The position numbers and the translations under genes are program-made. Shown in pieces: positions 17,021 through 25,250 of a stretch of DNA of 64,000 nt (positions are counted from its first letter, which is position 1; each line of letters begins with the position of its first letter). This DNA is from Cytophaga sp. FL35. GTDB lineage: Bacteria > Bacteroidota > Bacteroidia > Flavobacteriales > Flavobacteriaceae. The notes beneath the pieces are model-generated. The model was not told the origin of the DNA. It searched no databases and saw nothing but the letters and a program-made list of their open reading frames with translations. The stretch is taken from assembly GCF_014349235.1 (NCBI RefSeq), contig NZ_JACSOH010000002.1:124001-188000 (forward strand), given 5' to 3'.

Positions 17021-18406
17021 ATGCAACATGTACAGGAATACCTTGCCAAAAACAAGGATAGATTTATCGAAGAACTTATTGAACTGCTTAAAATTCCATC
17101 TATTAGTGCGGATTCAGCATTCTCGCAAGATGTTATTGACACGGCGGAAGCCATAAAATCTGCTTTGGAAAGAGCGGGGTGTGATACCGTTGAAATCTGT
17201 GAAACCAATGGATACCCCATTGTTTATGGTGAAAAAATCATCGATTCTAACCTGCCCACCGTCCTGGTTTATGGGCATTATGATGTACAACCGCCAGATC
17301 CAATGGACTTATGGAACTCTCCTCCTTTTGAACCGGAAATAAGAAAAACCGAAACCCACCCAGAAGGCGCTATTTATGCCCGTGGTGCTTGTGACGACAA
17401 AGGTCAAATGTATATGCACGTTAAGGCATTTGAGTTTATGGTCAAGACCCAGCAACTTCCTTGTAATGTAAAATTCATGATTGAAGGGGAAGAGGAAGTC
17501 GGCAGTAAGAATTTGGGTGATTTTGTAGCCCTGAACAAGGAAAAACTTGCTAATGACGTTATACTGATTTCCGATACTGGCATGATTGCCAATGACATTC
17601 CGTCTATCACCACTGGTCTAAGAGGGCTGAGTTATGTAGAAGTGGAAGTAACCGGACCTAACCGTGATTTACATTCGGGATTGTACGGTGGGGCTGTGGC
17701 CAACCCTAACAATATATTGGCTAAAATGATCGCTTCCCTCCACGATGAAAACAACCATATTACTATTCCTGGGTTTTATGACAAGGTAGAAGAACTTTCA
17801 AAAGATGAACGCAATCAAATGGCCGAAGCGCCATTTAGCCTTGAGCGCTATAAAAAGGCTTTGGATATTAATGATGTGCATGGAGAGGAAGGATACCTTA
17901 CCAATGAACGAAATGCCATTAGACCTACCTTGGATGTCAATGGAATGTGGGGCGGCTACACAGGGGAAGGTGCCAAAACAGTGATTCCCAGTAAGGCTTT
18001 TGCCAAAATTAGCATGCGATTGGTTCCTAATCAAGATTGGCAAGAAATTACGGAGCTATTTCAACAACACTTTGAGTCCATAGCGCCCAAAAGTGTAACG
18101 GTAAAGGTGAAACCCCATCATGGCGGACAAGGGTACGTAACCCCTATTGACACCGTAGCGTACCAAGCAGCTTCAAAAGCGTACGAGACTACATTTGGCA
18201 AAATTCCCATTCCACAGAGAAGTGGCGGAAGCATTCCTATCGTCTCCCTTTTTGAACGGGAATTGGAAAGCAAGACAATTTTAATGGGTTTTGGATTGGA
18301 TAGTGATGCCATTCACTCCCCTAACGAACATTTTGGAATATGGAATTACCTCAAGGGCATTGAAACGATACCCTACTTCTATCAGTACTTTACGCAGCTG
18401 AGTTAA
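17021..18406 (+). CDS. M20 family dipeptidase/carboxypeptidase
   Basis: 461 aa, cytosolic (no signal peptide). Seen: metal-binding GHYDVQPP (~84-91) and ARGACDDKGQ (~122-131), the catalytic EGEEEVGS (~154-161), the dimerisation-domain His in LHSGLYGG, and the final metal-binding SPNEHFG. This is the di-zinc peptidase pattern of the M20 dipeptidase group (carnosinase/CNDP-like). It cleaves dipeptides or removes C-terminal residues. It stands alone on the plus strand. The start at 17021 fits homologous N-termini (NKDRFIEELIELLKIPS) and leaves almost no leader after the nearest promoter-like box. Confidence 0.93.
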   Translation: MQHVQEYLAKNKDRFIEELIELLKIPSISADSAFSQDVIDTAEAIKSALERAGCDTVEICETNGYPIVYGEKIIDSNLPTVLVYGHYDVQPPDPMDLWNSPPFEPEIRKTETHPEGAIYARGACDDKGQMYMHVKAFEFMVKTQQLPCNVKFMIEGEEEVGSKNLGDFVALNKEKLANDVILISDTGMIANDIPSITTGLRGLSYVEVEVTGPNRDLHSGLYGGAVANPNNILAKMIASLHDENNHITIPGFYDKVEELSKDERNQMAEAPFSLERYKKALDINDVHGEEGYLTNERNAIRPTLDVNGMWGGYTGEGAKTVIPSKAFAKISMRLVPNQDWQEITELFQQHFESIAPKSVTVKVKPHHGGQGYVTPIDTVAYQAASKAYETTFGKIPIPQRSGGSIPIVSLFERELESKTILMGFGLDSDAIHSPNEHFGIWNYLKGIETIPYFYQYFTQLS

Positions 18407-18456
18407 GATGGTTGAAATAAACTAATTTAAATGTAATACTTTATAGAGCTGCAAAT

Positions 18457-18846
18457 ATGATCGTAAAATTCATCGACTTAATACAATCCAATAGAAGTGA
18501 ATCAAAAATTGAATTTCTTCAAATTGAAGTTTTTGACATTCTTGCAAATCAATTAAATTTTCGCGTTATCAATTTTAATGGTAAAGAGTTATTTCTTGAA
18601 AGGATTAACGACCAATATCAAATAGTACCATTTCAAAAACTAAGAGATAAGTTTTTAGATTATCTGCGTAATGATATTAATATAGAAAAGTTACCAAGTG
18701 AAATTAGCTACGAAAACATGATGAATAAATATTACAAAAAGAATCCAATAACTAAAAGCTACGCAAGGAATTATTTCAAATCTAAGTTACCACTTCATGA
18801 AAAGGACTTCGTTTTAAATAATTCAATCCTCCTTCCTAAGTCCTAA
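18457..18846 (+). CDS. Hypothetical protein, A+T-rich
   Basis: 129 aa with no family recognised. It is rich in Asn, Ile, Lys, Phe and Tyr and visibly poorer in G+C than its neighbours, which may mean recent arrival or weak selection. No signal peptide or membrane segment. A possible helical stretch of charged residues lies at 60-105. The last codons run into a short direct repeat (CTAAGTCCTAAGTCTTAAGTCC), so the C-terminus may be degenerate. No operon partner: 50 bp from the dipeptidase, convergent with PhnA. Confidence 0.5.
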   Translation: MIVKFIDLIQSNRSESKIEFLQIEVFDILANQLNFRVINFNGKELFLERINDQYQIVPFQKLRDKFLDYLRNDINIEKLPSEISYENMMNKYYKKNPITKSYARNYFKSKLPLHEKDFVLNNSILLPKS

Positions 18847-18866
18847 GTCTTAAGTCCTTTGAACAA

Positions 18867-19445
18867 CTAACTCTTCTTCACATATTTCGTGATAATCACA
18901 ATTTGTTGACCGTCAACCTTACCCTCAATATATTCGGAATTTTCACGGTCCAAGGAAATACGGCGTACGGCCGTACCCTGTTTAGCAACCATACTGGAGC
19001 CCTTCACCTTCAAGTCCTTAATAAGTACAACGTTATCGCCATTTTCTAAAATGGCTCCGTTGGCATCACGATGAATGATTTTTTCAGCTTCTGAGAGTCC
19101 TTCTCCAGTAGCCTTCGCCCATGCCAAGGTCTCATCTTCCAAATACATCATATCCAACAAATCTTTGGGCCAGCCTTCCTCTTTTAATCTTGAAAGCATA
19201 CGCCATGCAACCACTTTTACAGCCTCGTGCTCGCTCCACATACTATCGTTCAGACACCGCCAGTGATTGGCCTCCATGGCAACATCTCCTTCAATTTGTA
19301 CCAGACAATGGGCACAAACCAACATACTACCATCCAATCCACCAGTGGAGACGGGTGGCACTTCAAAAACAGACAATTCATTTTCAGCACTGCACAGTTC
19401 ACATTTTGAATCACTTCTGATTTTTAAGGCATCCAATACGTTCAT
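18867..19445 (-). CDS. PhnA domain protein (zinc-ribbon, YjdM-like)
   Basis: 192 aa. N-terminal zinc ribbon with CxxC at 17-20 (CELC) and a second pair CAHC (~44-47), then a linker, and the C-terminal PhnA domain (~125-192) beginning with DANGAILENGDNVVLIKDLKVKG. Despite the name, the family has no proven role in phosphonate use and is best regarded as of uncertain function. It has its own well-formed promoter and is not in an operon. Confidence 0.9.
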   Translation of the reverse strand: MNVLDALKIRSDSKCELCSAENELSVFEVPPVSTGGLDGSMLVCAHCLVQIEGDVAMEANHWRCLNDSMWSEHEAVKVVAWRMLSRLKEEGWPKDLLDMMYLEDETLAWAKATGEGLSEAEKIIHRDANGAILENGDNVVLIKDLKVKGSSMVAKQGTAVRRISLDRENSEYIEGKVDGQQIVIITKYVKKS

Positions 19446-19464
19446 AAAATAAGACTTAAGGCTG

Positions 19465-19493
19465 CAAACTTAATTTTTTTTGGATTTTTCAAA
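19465..19493 (-). promoter_or_regulatory. Promoter of the PhnA-type gene
   Basis: On the minus strand TTTG (19493-19490), a 17-bp spacer and TAAGTTTG (19472-19465) match the Bacteroidota TTTG/TAnnTTTG consensus exactly. The start codon is 20 bp beyond the -7 box. Confidence 0.75.
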
Positions 19494-19538
19494 ACTGGAG
19501 ATAGTTATTTTTTCAATCTTTTTTTGTATATTGGATAT

Positions 19539-19835
19539 ATGAGCGGACATATCATTGACATGGTAAATAGGATTAAGCAAAACTCCATTCCTGCGAGAAA
19601 GAAGTTTCAGGGAGAAAATAGGAGTATGCTTTTTCATGAAGCTTCCTCGATAACTTATGACTTTCCTAATCCTACTCCCGAAAAACTGGAAGCAATAAAG
19701 AGCAACATAAGAGAAAAAGCATCACAAGAGCAAAGAAAATCACTCCTTATACTGGCCATTTGCATTGCAGTCATAGCCGTCTTGATTACTCTTTTTCTGA
19801 TCAACTACAATTATCGTTTTTCAACACTGGTCTAA
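19539..19835 (+). CDS. Small single-span membrane protein, hypothetical
   Basis: 98 aa from the ATG at 19539 (a TTG at 19524 gives five extra residues). The N-terminal half is polar and basic (MVNRIKQN, RKKFQGENR), then DFPNPTPEKLEAIKSNIREKA, and one membrane helix at ~71-92. Orientation is probably N-in. No function is known. It lies 65 bp before BlaI, in the same direction, but the BlaI operators sit between, so it is likely a separate unit. Confidence 0.6.
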   Translation: MSGHIIDMVNRIKQNSIPARKKFQGENRSMLFHEASSITYDFPNPTPEKLEAIKSNIREKASQEQRKSLLILAICIAVIAVLITLFLINYNYRFSTLV

Positions 19836-19842
19836 TTTTAAC

Positions 19843-19885
19843 TCTACATTTGTAGAATTAAATATTTTGTTCTATGTTTGTAGAA
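19843..19885 (+). promoter_or_regulatory. BlaI operators overlapping the promoter of the first BlaI-M56 cassette
   Basis: Two dyads with CTA-N6-TAG: TCTACATTTGTAGA (19843-19856) and TTCTATGTTTGTAGAA (19870-19885), centres 28 bp apart. The first contains TACATTTG and the second TATGTTTG, both matching the -7 box TAnnTTTG; TTTG of the first dyad (19849-19852) is 20 bp from the second box and can serve as its -33. Repressor binding would therefore cover the promoter. The second dyad ends 15 bp before the BlaI ATG. Confidence 0.7.
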
Positions 19886-19900
19886 CAAAAGAAAAGCGTC

Positions 19901-20266
19901 ATGCAATTATCAAAATCAGAGGAAGAATTAATGAATATTTTATGGAAGCTGAAAAAAGCTTTTATGAAAGATTTACTGGAAGCCTATCCTGAACCTAAAC
20001 CGGCTACCACCACCATTGCTACCCTCCTCAAAAGAATGACCGAAAAGGGCTTTGTAGACTATCAGCTTCAAGGCAGGTCACGAGAATACCTTCCCCTAGT
20101 AAAAAAGAAAGACTACTTTTCAAAACACGTTAACGGACTTATTCGAAACTTTTTTAATAATAGTCCGGGTCAATTCGCTTCCTTCTTCACGGAAACTACC
20201 CATTTAAGCAAGGAAGAACTGGAAGATTTACGCAAGTTGATTGACAACGAAATAAAAAAGCGTTGA
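19901..20266 (+). CDS. BlaI/MecI/CopY family transcriptional repressor
   Basis: 121 aa from the ATG at 19901. A start at 19874 would lie inside the operator, so the inner ATG is preferred. Winged-helix DNA-binding domain at ~3-75 (MQLSKSEEELMNILW, ATTTIATLLKRMTEKGFV, REYLPLV), then a dimerisation part. Known: BlaI-type dimers repress their own operon until a membrane M56 protease triggers their cleavage or release. The gene is followed after 2 bp by its M56 partner and preceded by two dyads. Confidence 0.93.
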   Translation: MQLSKSEEELMNILWKLKKAFMKDLLEAYPEPKPATTTIATLLKRMTEKGFVDYQLQGRSREYLPLVKKKDYFSKHVNGLIRNFFNNSPGQFASFFTETTHLSKEELEDLRKLIDNEIKKR

Positions 20267-20268
20267 TT

Positions 20269-22413
20269 ATGCTGCTCTATCTTTTAAAATCAGCAGCATG
20301 TTTAGCTGCATTTATGTCACTCTACAAATTGCTTTTGGAGAAAGAACCCATGCACTATGTAAAAAGATTTTATTTGCTGGCCGCTGTAGTGCTTTCCTTT
20401 ATCATTCCACAAATTGTCTTTGTAGAATATGTAGAATTACCGCCAACCACTTTTAATTATGAAAATTCATTTAACACTTCCGAAATAACCACTACTATCG
20501 CCCCTGAAAAAGAAAACCCATGGGAATGGTGGTATTTGCTACTGCCCATATATTTAGTAGGGGGCCTCTTTTTTACCATCCGCTTTATCATTCATCTTAG
20601 TTCTCTCGTAAAAAACATCAGGAACAACCCAAAAGTGAGAACCAAATCTTGGGTCAATGTTTTGTTGGAAGATTTTACGGCTCCACATACCTTTCTTCAC
20701 TACATTTTCTTAAGTCGAGAAGGGTTTGAAAATAAGGCAATTCCCAAAGAAGTTTTACTTCATGAAGCGGCCCATGTGAAGCAAAAACACAGTTTGGATG
20801 TACTGCTAATGGAGCTACTACAGATTGTTTTTTGGTTCAATCCGTTAATCTTCATCCTAAAAAATTGGATCAAACTAAATCACGAATTTTTAGCGGATCA
20901 TGCCGTTCTAAAGCAAGGTACGCCAGCAAAAGATTACCAACATACCCTTTTAGAGTTTGCCTCATCAGCAACTCATAATCATCAGTTAAACAGAGTTTAT
21001 TCATCAATCGGTGCAGAGGGAATCCAAAGCATCAAAAAACGATTCATCATCATGAAAAAAAGAAAATCGACCACTTCTGTGGTTCTTAGAAGTTTCGCGG
21101 CCGTACCACTACTGGCGGCCCTTGTAATAGGATTTAGCGAACAAGTGACAGTAGTTCAACCACAAACGCCAGCGATAGAAATACAGGCGAGAGCTAGCGC
21201 ATCAGAAATTGAAACGTACAATGACTTGGCCAGCGAATACAACGCCCTTCCAATTCAAGAACGTAAAATACCTCTGAACGACTTGCAAACACTCGAGGTT
21301 ATTTACAAGAAAATGTCCACCAGCCAAAAGGAGAAAGCGCTACCCTTTCCGGAATGCAATAAAAATAACCAGCAACAAAGGACAGTTCACCTAATTGAAA
21401 TTGCCATAAACAAAAACGGGTTGTTGTTGGTTGGTAATCAGCTTGTAGAATTGGAAGACCTTAAAAGCCATTTAAAACAATTAAACACCGCCGATACCTT
21501 TGAAGAAAGAGCAAAAAGCCTTCGAGTAATCATTACAGCGGATAAAAACGCGCCAAAGGAAGTTTTGGAACAAATAGATGCCATAATCTCCGATTTTGGA
21601 GCTGCCACCGTGAATATTATGGAACACCGCGCCTATGTACAAGAATCGAGCATAACGAAAAAAGAGTTGAAAGAATACAATTCTCTGGCAAGGAAGTACA
21701 ATAAAATGTTAGAAAAAGAGGAGGGTATCCAAATTCTAAAAAGGGATGTAGACCGAATGGAATACCTATTCAACAACATGTCCGAAGAACAACGGGCAAA
21801 TGCAGAGCCATTTCCTGCATTACCTGAACCTCCCAAGCCTCCTTTACCACCCAATGCCCCAGTGCCACCGCAAAAACCAAAGGCGCCATTACCACCCGAT
21901 GAAGCTCAGCAGGTAGAAAAAGAAGTAGAAATGGTCATGGAAGTCAATGAAAATGCGATGGAAGAGATACTTGTAAAAAAGAATGCTTCCGATACCGAGT
22001 ATGCCAACTATCAAATAGAAAAAATAGTTGATACGAAAGAAATCTATGATGAGCTAAACCCAACCATTTATTTAACCAAAGATGGAACGAAAGAAGAAGT
22101 TCGTATTCAAACCTCATACAAATATTACAGTCCAAAAGATGAGCAAAATCCTTTAGTCGATTTGGAAACCGGCCACCCCACTTTAAAACTTACCCTTTTT
22201 GATACGCCTTACTTTGGACCGGAAACAACACAATATAATCCCTCAGCCGTTTTTGAAAAAATGGTTCAAGCCGGCTCTAAAATATGGCTCAAAGGCAAAA
22301 TTATTAGTAAAGAGGAAGGTTTAGATTTATTAAAGAAACATAAGTTCATACAGTTAGAAAAACATGAAACACCGCACGATATTCCATCCATGATCTTGGA
22401 GGAATTGAAGTAA
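20269..22413 (+). CDS. BlaR1-like M56 membrane metalloprotease with ExbD/TolR-like insert
   Basis: 714 aa from the ATG at 20269. Membrane helices at ~3-22, 33-52, 86-110 and ~269-286; the zinc motif HEAAH is at 165-169 with the second His helix further on (NHEFLADHAV). The C-terminal half is periplasmic: a ~50-residue module (312-362, ending PFP), a stretch at ~370-455 that resembles the ExbD/TolR periplasmic domain (INKNGLLLVGNQLVELEDL, IITADKNAPKEVLEQI), a second copy of the module (463-517, again ending PFP), a Pro-rich linker (520-545) and an unrecognised end. No penicillin-binding domain is present. It would sense an envelope signal and inactivate the adjacent BlaI. Confidence 0.88.
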   Translation: MLLYLLKSAACLAAFMSLYKLLLEKEPMHYVKRFYLLAAVVLSFIIPQIVFVEYVELPPTTFNYENSFNTSEITTTIAPEKENPWEWWYLLLPIYLVGGLFFTIRFIIHLSSLVKNIRNNPKVRTKSWVNVLLEDFTAPHTFLHYIFLSREGFENKAIPKEVLLHEAAHVKQKHSLDVLLMELLQIVFWFNPLIFILKNWIKLNHEFLADHAVLKQGTPAKDYQHTLLEFASSATHNHQLNRVYSSIGAEGIQSIKKRFIIMKKRKSTTSVVLRSFAAVPLLAALVIGFSEQVTVVQPQTPAIEIQARASASEIETYNDLASEYNALPIQERKIPLNDLQTLEVIYKKMSTSQKEKALPFPECNKNNQQQRTVHLIEIAINKNGLLLVGNQLVELEDLKSHLKQLNTADTFEERAKSLRVIITADKNAPKEVLEQIDAIISDFGAATVNIMEHRAYVQESSITKKELKEYNSLARKYNKMLEKEEGIQILKRDVDRMEYLFNNMSEEQRANAEPFPALPEPPKPPLPPNAPVPPQKPKAPLPPDEAQQVEKEVEMVMEVNENAMEEILVKKNASDTEYANYQIEKIVDTKEIYDELNPTIYLTKDGTKEEVRIQTSYKYYSPKDEQNPLVDLETGHPTLKLTLFDTPYFGPETTQYNPSAVFEKMVQAGSKIWLKGKIISKEEGLDLLKKHKFIQLEKHETPHDIPSMILEELK

Positions 22414-22423
22414 TGGAATAAAT

Positions 22424-22448
22424 AGCCCTTAAAACAAGGGCTTTTTTG
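22424..22448 (+). terminator. Intrinsic terminator after the first M56 gene
   Basis: Stem AGCCCTT / AAGGGCT with loop of about 5 nt, followed by six T. It starts 11 bp after the stop codon. Confidence 0.85.
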
Positions 22449-22562
22449 TAACAATTTGTCGAAAACTGCGTTCTAACAGTATCATCAATCATCAAATGTC
22501 TTCTTTGCAAAATTTTCCATTTATCGGGAAGATGTGCTGGGAGACACAAAAAACGAGCACTT

Positions 22563-23663
22563 ATGTTACAACGTTTCTTCATTCTCTGTTCCGGGGCCGA
22601 TACTGATATTCTTAACACTTGTTCTAAAGGGGAACAAAACAAATATGCCGGTATTGGAGCTACCGTATTTTTTACGGCCTTAATGGCCACGATTGCCTGT
22701 AGTTATGCCCTGTATACCGTTTTTGATACTATTTACAGTGCTGTATTTTTTGGAATCATATGGGGCCTGCTCATTTTTAATCTAGACCGATATATTGTGT
22801 CTACCATTAAAAAGCGGAACAGCTTTGGCCAGGAGTTTGTACAGGCGATACCAAGACTTATCCTAGCCATCATCATTGCTGTAGTGATTTCCAAACCCTT
22901 GGAAATGAAAATTTTTGAAAAGGAAATCAACCAAGTACTGCTTGAAGAAAAAAATGAAATGACACTGGCCAATCAGCAGCAATTGGTACAACAATTTTCT
23001 CCTAACATCAATAAGCTACAAGAAGAAATAAGTGCCTTAAAACAGGAAATCACGGACAAGCAAGCAGAAACCGATGCCCTGTACGAAATTTATATCAACG
23101 AAGCAGAAGGTACAGCCGGCACGGGACTATTGGGAAAAGGGCCCGTTTATGAAGAAAAACGGGAAAAACACGATGCTTCGCTTTCAGAGCTTAATTCCTT
23201 AAAAGCAGGCAATCATCAAAAAATTGAGGAAAAAGAAAATCAAATTGCGCAATTGAACGCCAATTATGAGGAAAGCGTTACCAAAACACAGCCCATTATA
23301 GATGGATTTGACGGACTAATGGCTCGCATCAACGCTTTAGAAAAGTTACCTTGGCTACCTTCCTTTTTTATATTTCTTCTTTTCTTGGCCATCGAAACAT
23401 CTCCGATCATTGCAAAGTTATTGGCACCTAAAGGAGAATATGATCTCAAGCTACAGGACCAAGAAACCAGCTTAGAAACTTGGGTTCATCAAAAAGTGAT
23501 GCAACGGTCGCACATTCTTCAAACGGATACGGAGCTTAGTCAGAAAATCTATAACGAAATCAAGGAAGAGGAAGCTGTTTATGCCTATAAAAAACAAAAA
23601 GCCGAAGAGCTCATGAAGCTTCAAACGGATGCTTTTCAAAAAGCGGAAATAAAAAGTCTATAA
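22563..23663 (+). CDS. DUF4407 domain membrane protein
   Basis: 366 aa. Membrane helices at ~29-50, 58-78, 94-113 and ~264-284, with a long coiled coil between the third and fourth (about 125-255, heavily charged, KLQEEISALKQEITDKQ), and a helical C-terminal tail. The conserved starts FILCSGADTDIL and FNLDRYIVST are typical of DUF4407. Function is unknown. The coiled coil is likely periplasmic or cytosolic as a stalk. It is transcribed alone, after the M56 terminator, and is convergent with the HPt-like gene 3 bp away. Confidence 0.88.
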   Translation: MLQRFFILCSGADTDILNTCSKGEQNKYAGIGATVFFTALMATIACSYALYTVFDTIYSAVFFGIIWGLLIFNLDRYIVSTIKKRNSFGQEFVQAIPRLILAIIIAVVISKPLEMKIFEKEINQVLLEEKNEMTLANQQQLVQQFSPNINKLQEEISALKQEITDKQAETDALYEIYINEAEGTAGTGLLGKGPVYEEKREKHDASLSELNSLKAGNHQKIEEKENQIAQLNANYEESVTKTQPIIDGFDGLMARINALEKLPWLPSFFIFLLFLAIETSPIIAKLLAPKGEYDLKLQDQETSLETWVHQKVMQRSHILQTDTELSQKIYNEIKEEEAVYAYKKQKAEELMKLQTDAFQKAEIKSL

Positions 23664-23666
23664 GAT

Positions 23667-24011
23667 TTAGGCCTGGTCTAGAAAATTGGACACTTTTTTA
23701 AGTATTACCTTAAAAACATCATCAAGTGATGTGTCTCCTGATTCCAATTTCTCCTTATGGGCTTCGGCGAATTCGAAGGTTTTCTCCATTCCCAATACGC
23801 TAAACTTGTATTTAAGTTTATGCACCAGTTCTGCAGCTGTCCTGGGTTCCCCTATCTTAATATGATAGAGATATTTTCCCAAATCAGAAGTGTATTCGGT
23901 CTTCATAATGGCCACAAACTTAGCTTGGAACTCAAAATCCTGTGTTCCTACCAGCTCTACCACGTAATCTAAGTTGGGTATTTCCCTTAAAAAATCTTGT
24001 TTCGCCTCCAT
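23667..24011 (-). CDS. HPt-like histidine phosphotransfer protein
   Basis: 114 aa, helical. The motif AAELVHKLKYKFSVLGM (~58-74) fits the H-K-L-K-x-x-x-x-x-x-G pattern of HPt domains, with His63 or its neighbour as the phosphorylated residue. The usual GSS is replaced by YKF, so phosphotransfer is probable but not certain. No kinase or receiver gene is adjacent. A -7 box TACATTTG lies at 24072-24065 without a clear -33 partner. Confidence 0.7.
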   Translation of the reverse strand: MEAKQDFLREIPNLDYVVELVGTQDFEFQAKFVAIMKTEYTSDLGKYLYHIKIGEPRTAAELVHKLKYKFSVLGMEKTFEFAEAHKEKLESGDTSLDDVFKVILKKVSNFLDQA

Positions 24012-24248
24012 TGTTAAAGCTCGTTCTTCTATTCTTTATGTGGGGGATAAAGAAACGAACAAATCAAATGTACGAATTATACTACTTTAATTTGAGAAAA
24101 TGTTGTAAAAAATATAAAAACCATATCCTAGGACCAGCAACCATGTGGTCATAAGTTAAGATGGTCTAAAATAACGGATTAAAAAATGAGATATTGCTCT
24201 GTAAAATTCAAAGGCTATTTCAAAAACATTATTTGTTGAAAAAAGACA

Positions 24249-25250
24249 TTAATTTCCCCAAATCCGTTTCCATAAAGCAGCCAACAACTTTTTGGCATCT
24301 CCCCTATCCCTAGGTATTTCTTTTACCTGCAAATCTCCGCTTTCGGAAGAAAGTAGATAACTGAAAGCGAAACGTTCTTCATCTGGGTTCATACTCATCA
24401 AACCAAATCGCAAATCATTGAAATAAAGTCCATCGTCCTTTTTCTGAATGGTGTACCATCCTTCTGAGATTTCAGCAAGTCTTTTAAACTTATCATTTTT
24501 CTGAAGGTTTCCTAACAAATCTCTATTCTTTGGATATCTCTTAAATTGAATACCCTGCGTATCAAAAAAGGAATAATCGGCTATCAAATAGGCATCTCCC
24601 ACATCAATGTTCGCAGACCACAGTAGGGTATTGAACGGACTTGGCCTCGTATTCATTTCCCGGTAATCAATTCCCTGTTCTTTTAAATTTCTATCAAATT
24701 GATAAAAGGACGCCGCCTTTAAAACCAAGGTCAGTAACAAATAAATAGAGCTGATTTTCAATCCCAAGTCATTCAGTTTTCTGCGCTTCGCGGATGTTCT
24801 TTTATGAAACATCGCCAAGACCAAACAAAATAAAAAGGGCAAGGTGTATAAAGGGTCGATGACAAAAATGCTCTGAAATGCCAACCGTATATCAAATGGC
24901 CAGAACAACTGCGTTCCCCAAGTTGTAAACGCATCCAGTAATGGATGGGTAATCAAACCCCAAAACATTAGCCAAGACCAGTCTTTGGCCGTTGCCCTAC
25001 TCCTCCTTTCTACTTTGGAAATCATCCACCCAAAAACGGGAGCGAACAGTACCGAAAAGAAAATGGAATGACTGAAACCTCTATGCATTTCGGTAGCGGT
25101 AACGGTATCTACAAAGTGTTTTGAAAGTACATCCAAATCAGGAATTGTACCGGCAATGGCACCGTAAAGCATTGCTTTGTTGCCCACCCGTCTTCCTAGT
25201 ACCGCTTCACCAACCGCGGCACCTAAAACTATTTGTGTGAGGGAATCCAT
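24249..25250 (-). CDS. Membrane-bound metal-dependent hydrolase (DUF457/YdjM family)
   Basis: 333 aa. The N-terminus MDSLTQIVLGAAVGEAVLGRR and the motifs GTIPDLDVL, MHRGFSHSIFF and HPLLDAFTTWGTQLF are diagnostic; the His and Asp residues bind metal. Four or so membrane helices lie in the first 180 residues, and the rest is soluble. The exact substrate is unknown. Its ATG directly follows the stop of the MutS-like gene (TAGATG), so it is translationally linked to it. Confidence 0.9.
   Translation of the reverse strand: MDSLTQIVLGAAVGEAVLGRRVGNKAMLYGAIAGTIPDLDVLSKHFVDTVTATEMHRGFSHSIFFSVLFAPVFGWMISKVERRSRATAKDWSWLMFWGLITHPLLDAFTTWGTQLFWPFDIRLAFQSIFVIDPLYTLPFLFCLVLAMFHKRTSAKRRKLNDLGLKISSIYLLLTLVLKAASFYQFDRNLKEQGIDYREMNTRPSPFNTLLWSANIDVGDAYLIADYSFFDTQGIQFKRYPKNRDLLGNLQKNDKFKRLAEISEGWYTIQKKDDGLYFNDLRFGLMSMNPDEERFAFSYLLSSESGDLQVKEIPRDRGDAKKLLAALWKRIWGN

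Noticed and set aside
24012-24248. Possible small gene or RNA in the 237-bp gap
   Set aside because: Only A+T-rich sequence with a -7-like box for the HPt gene was seen; no frame of note or stable hairpin.
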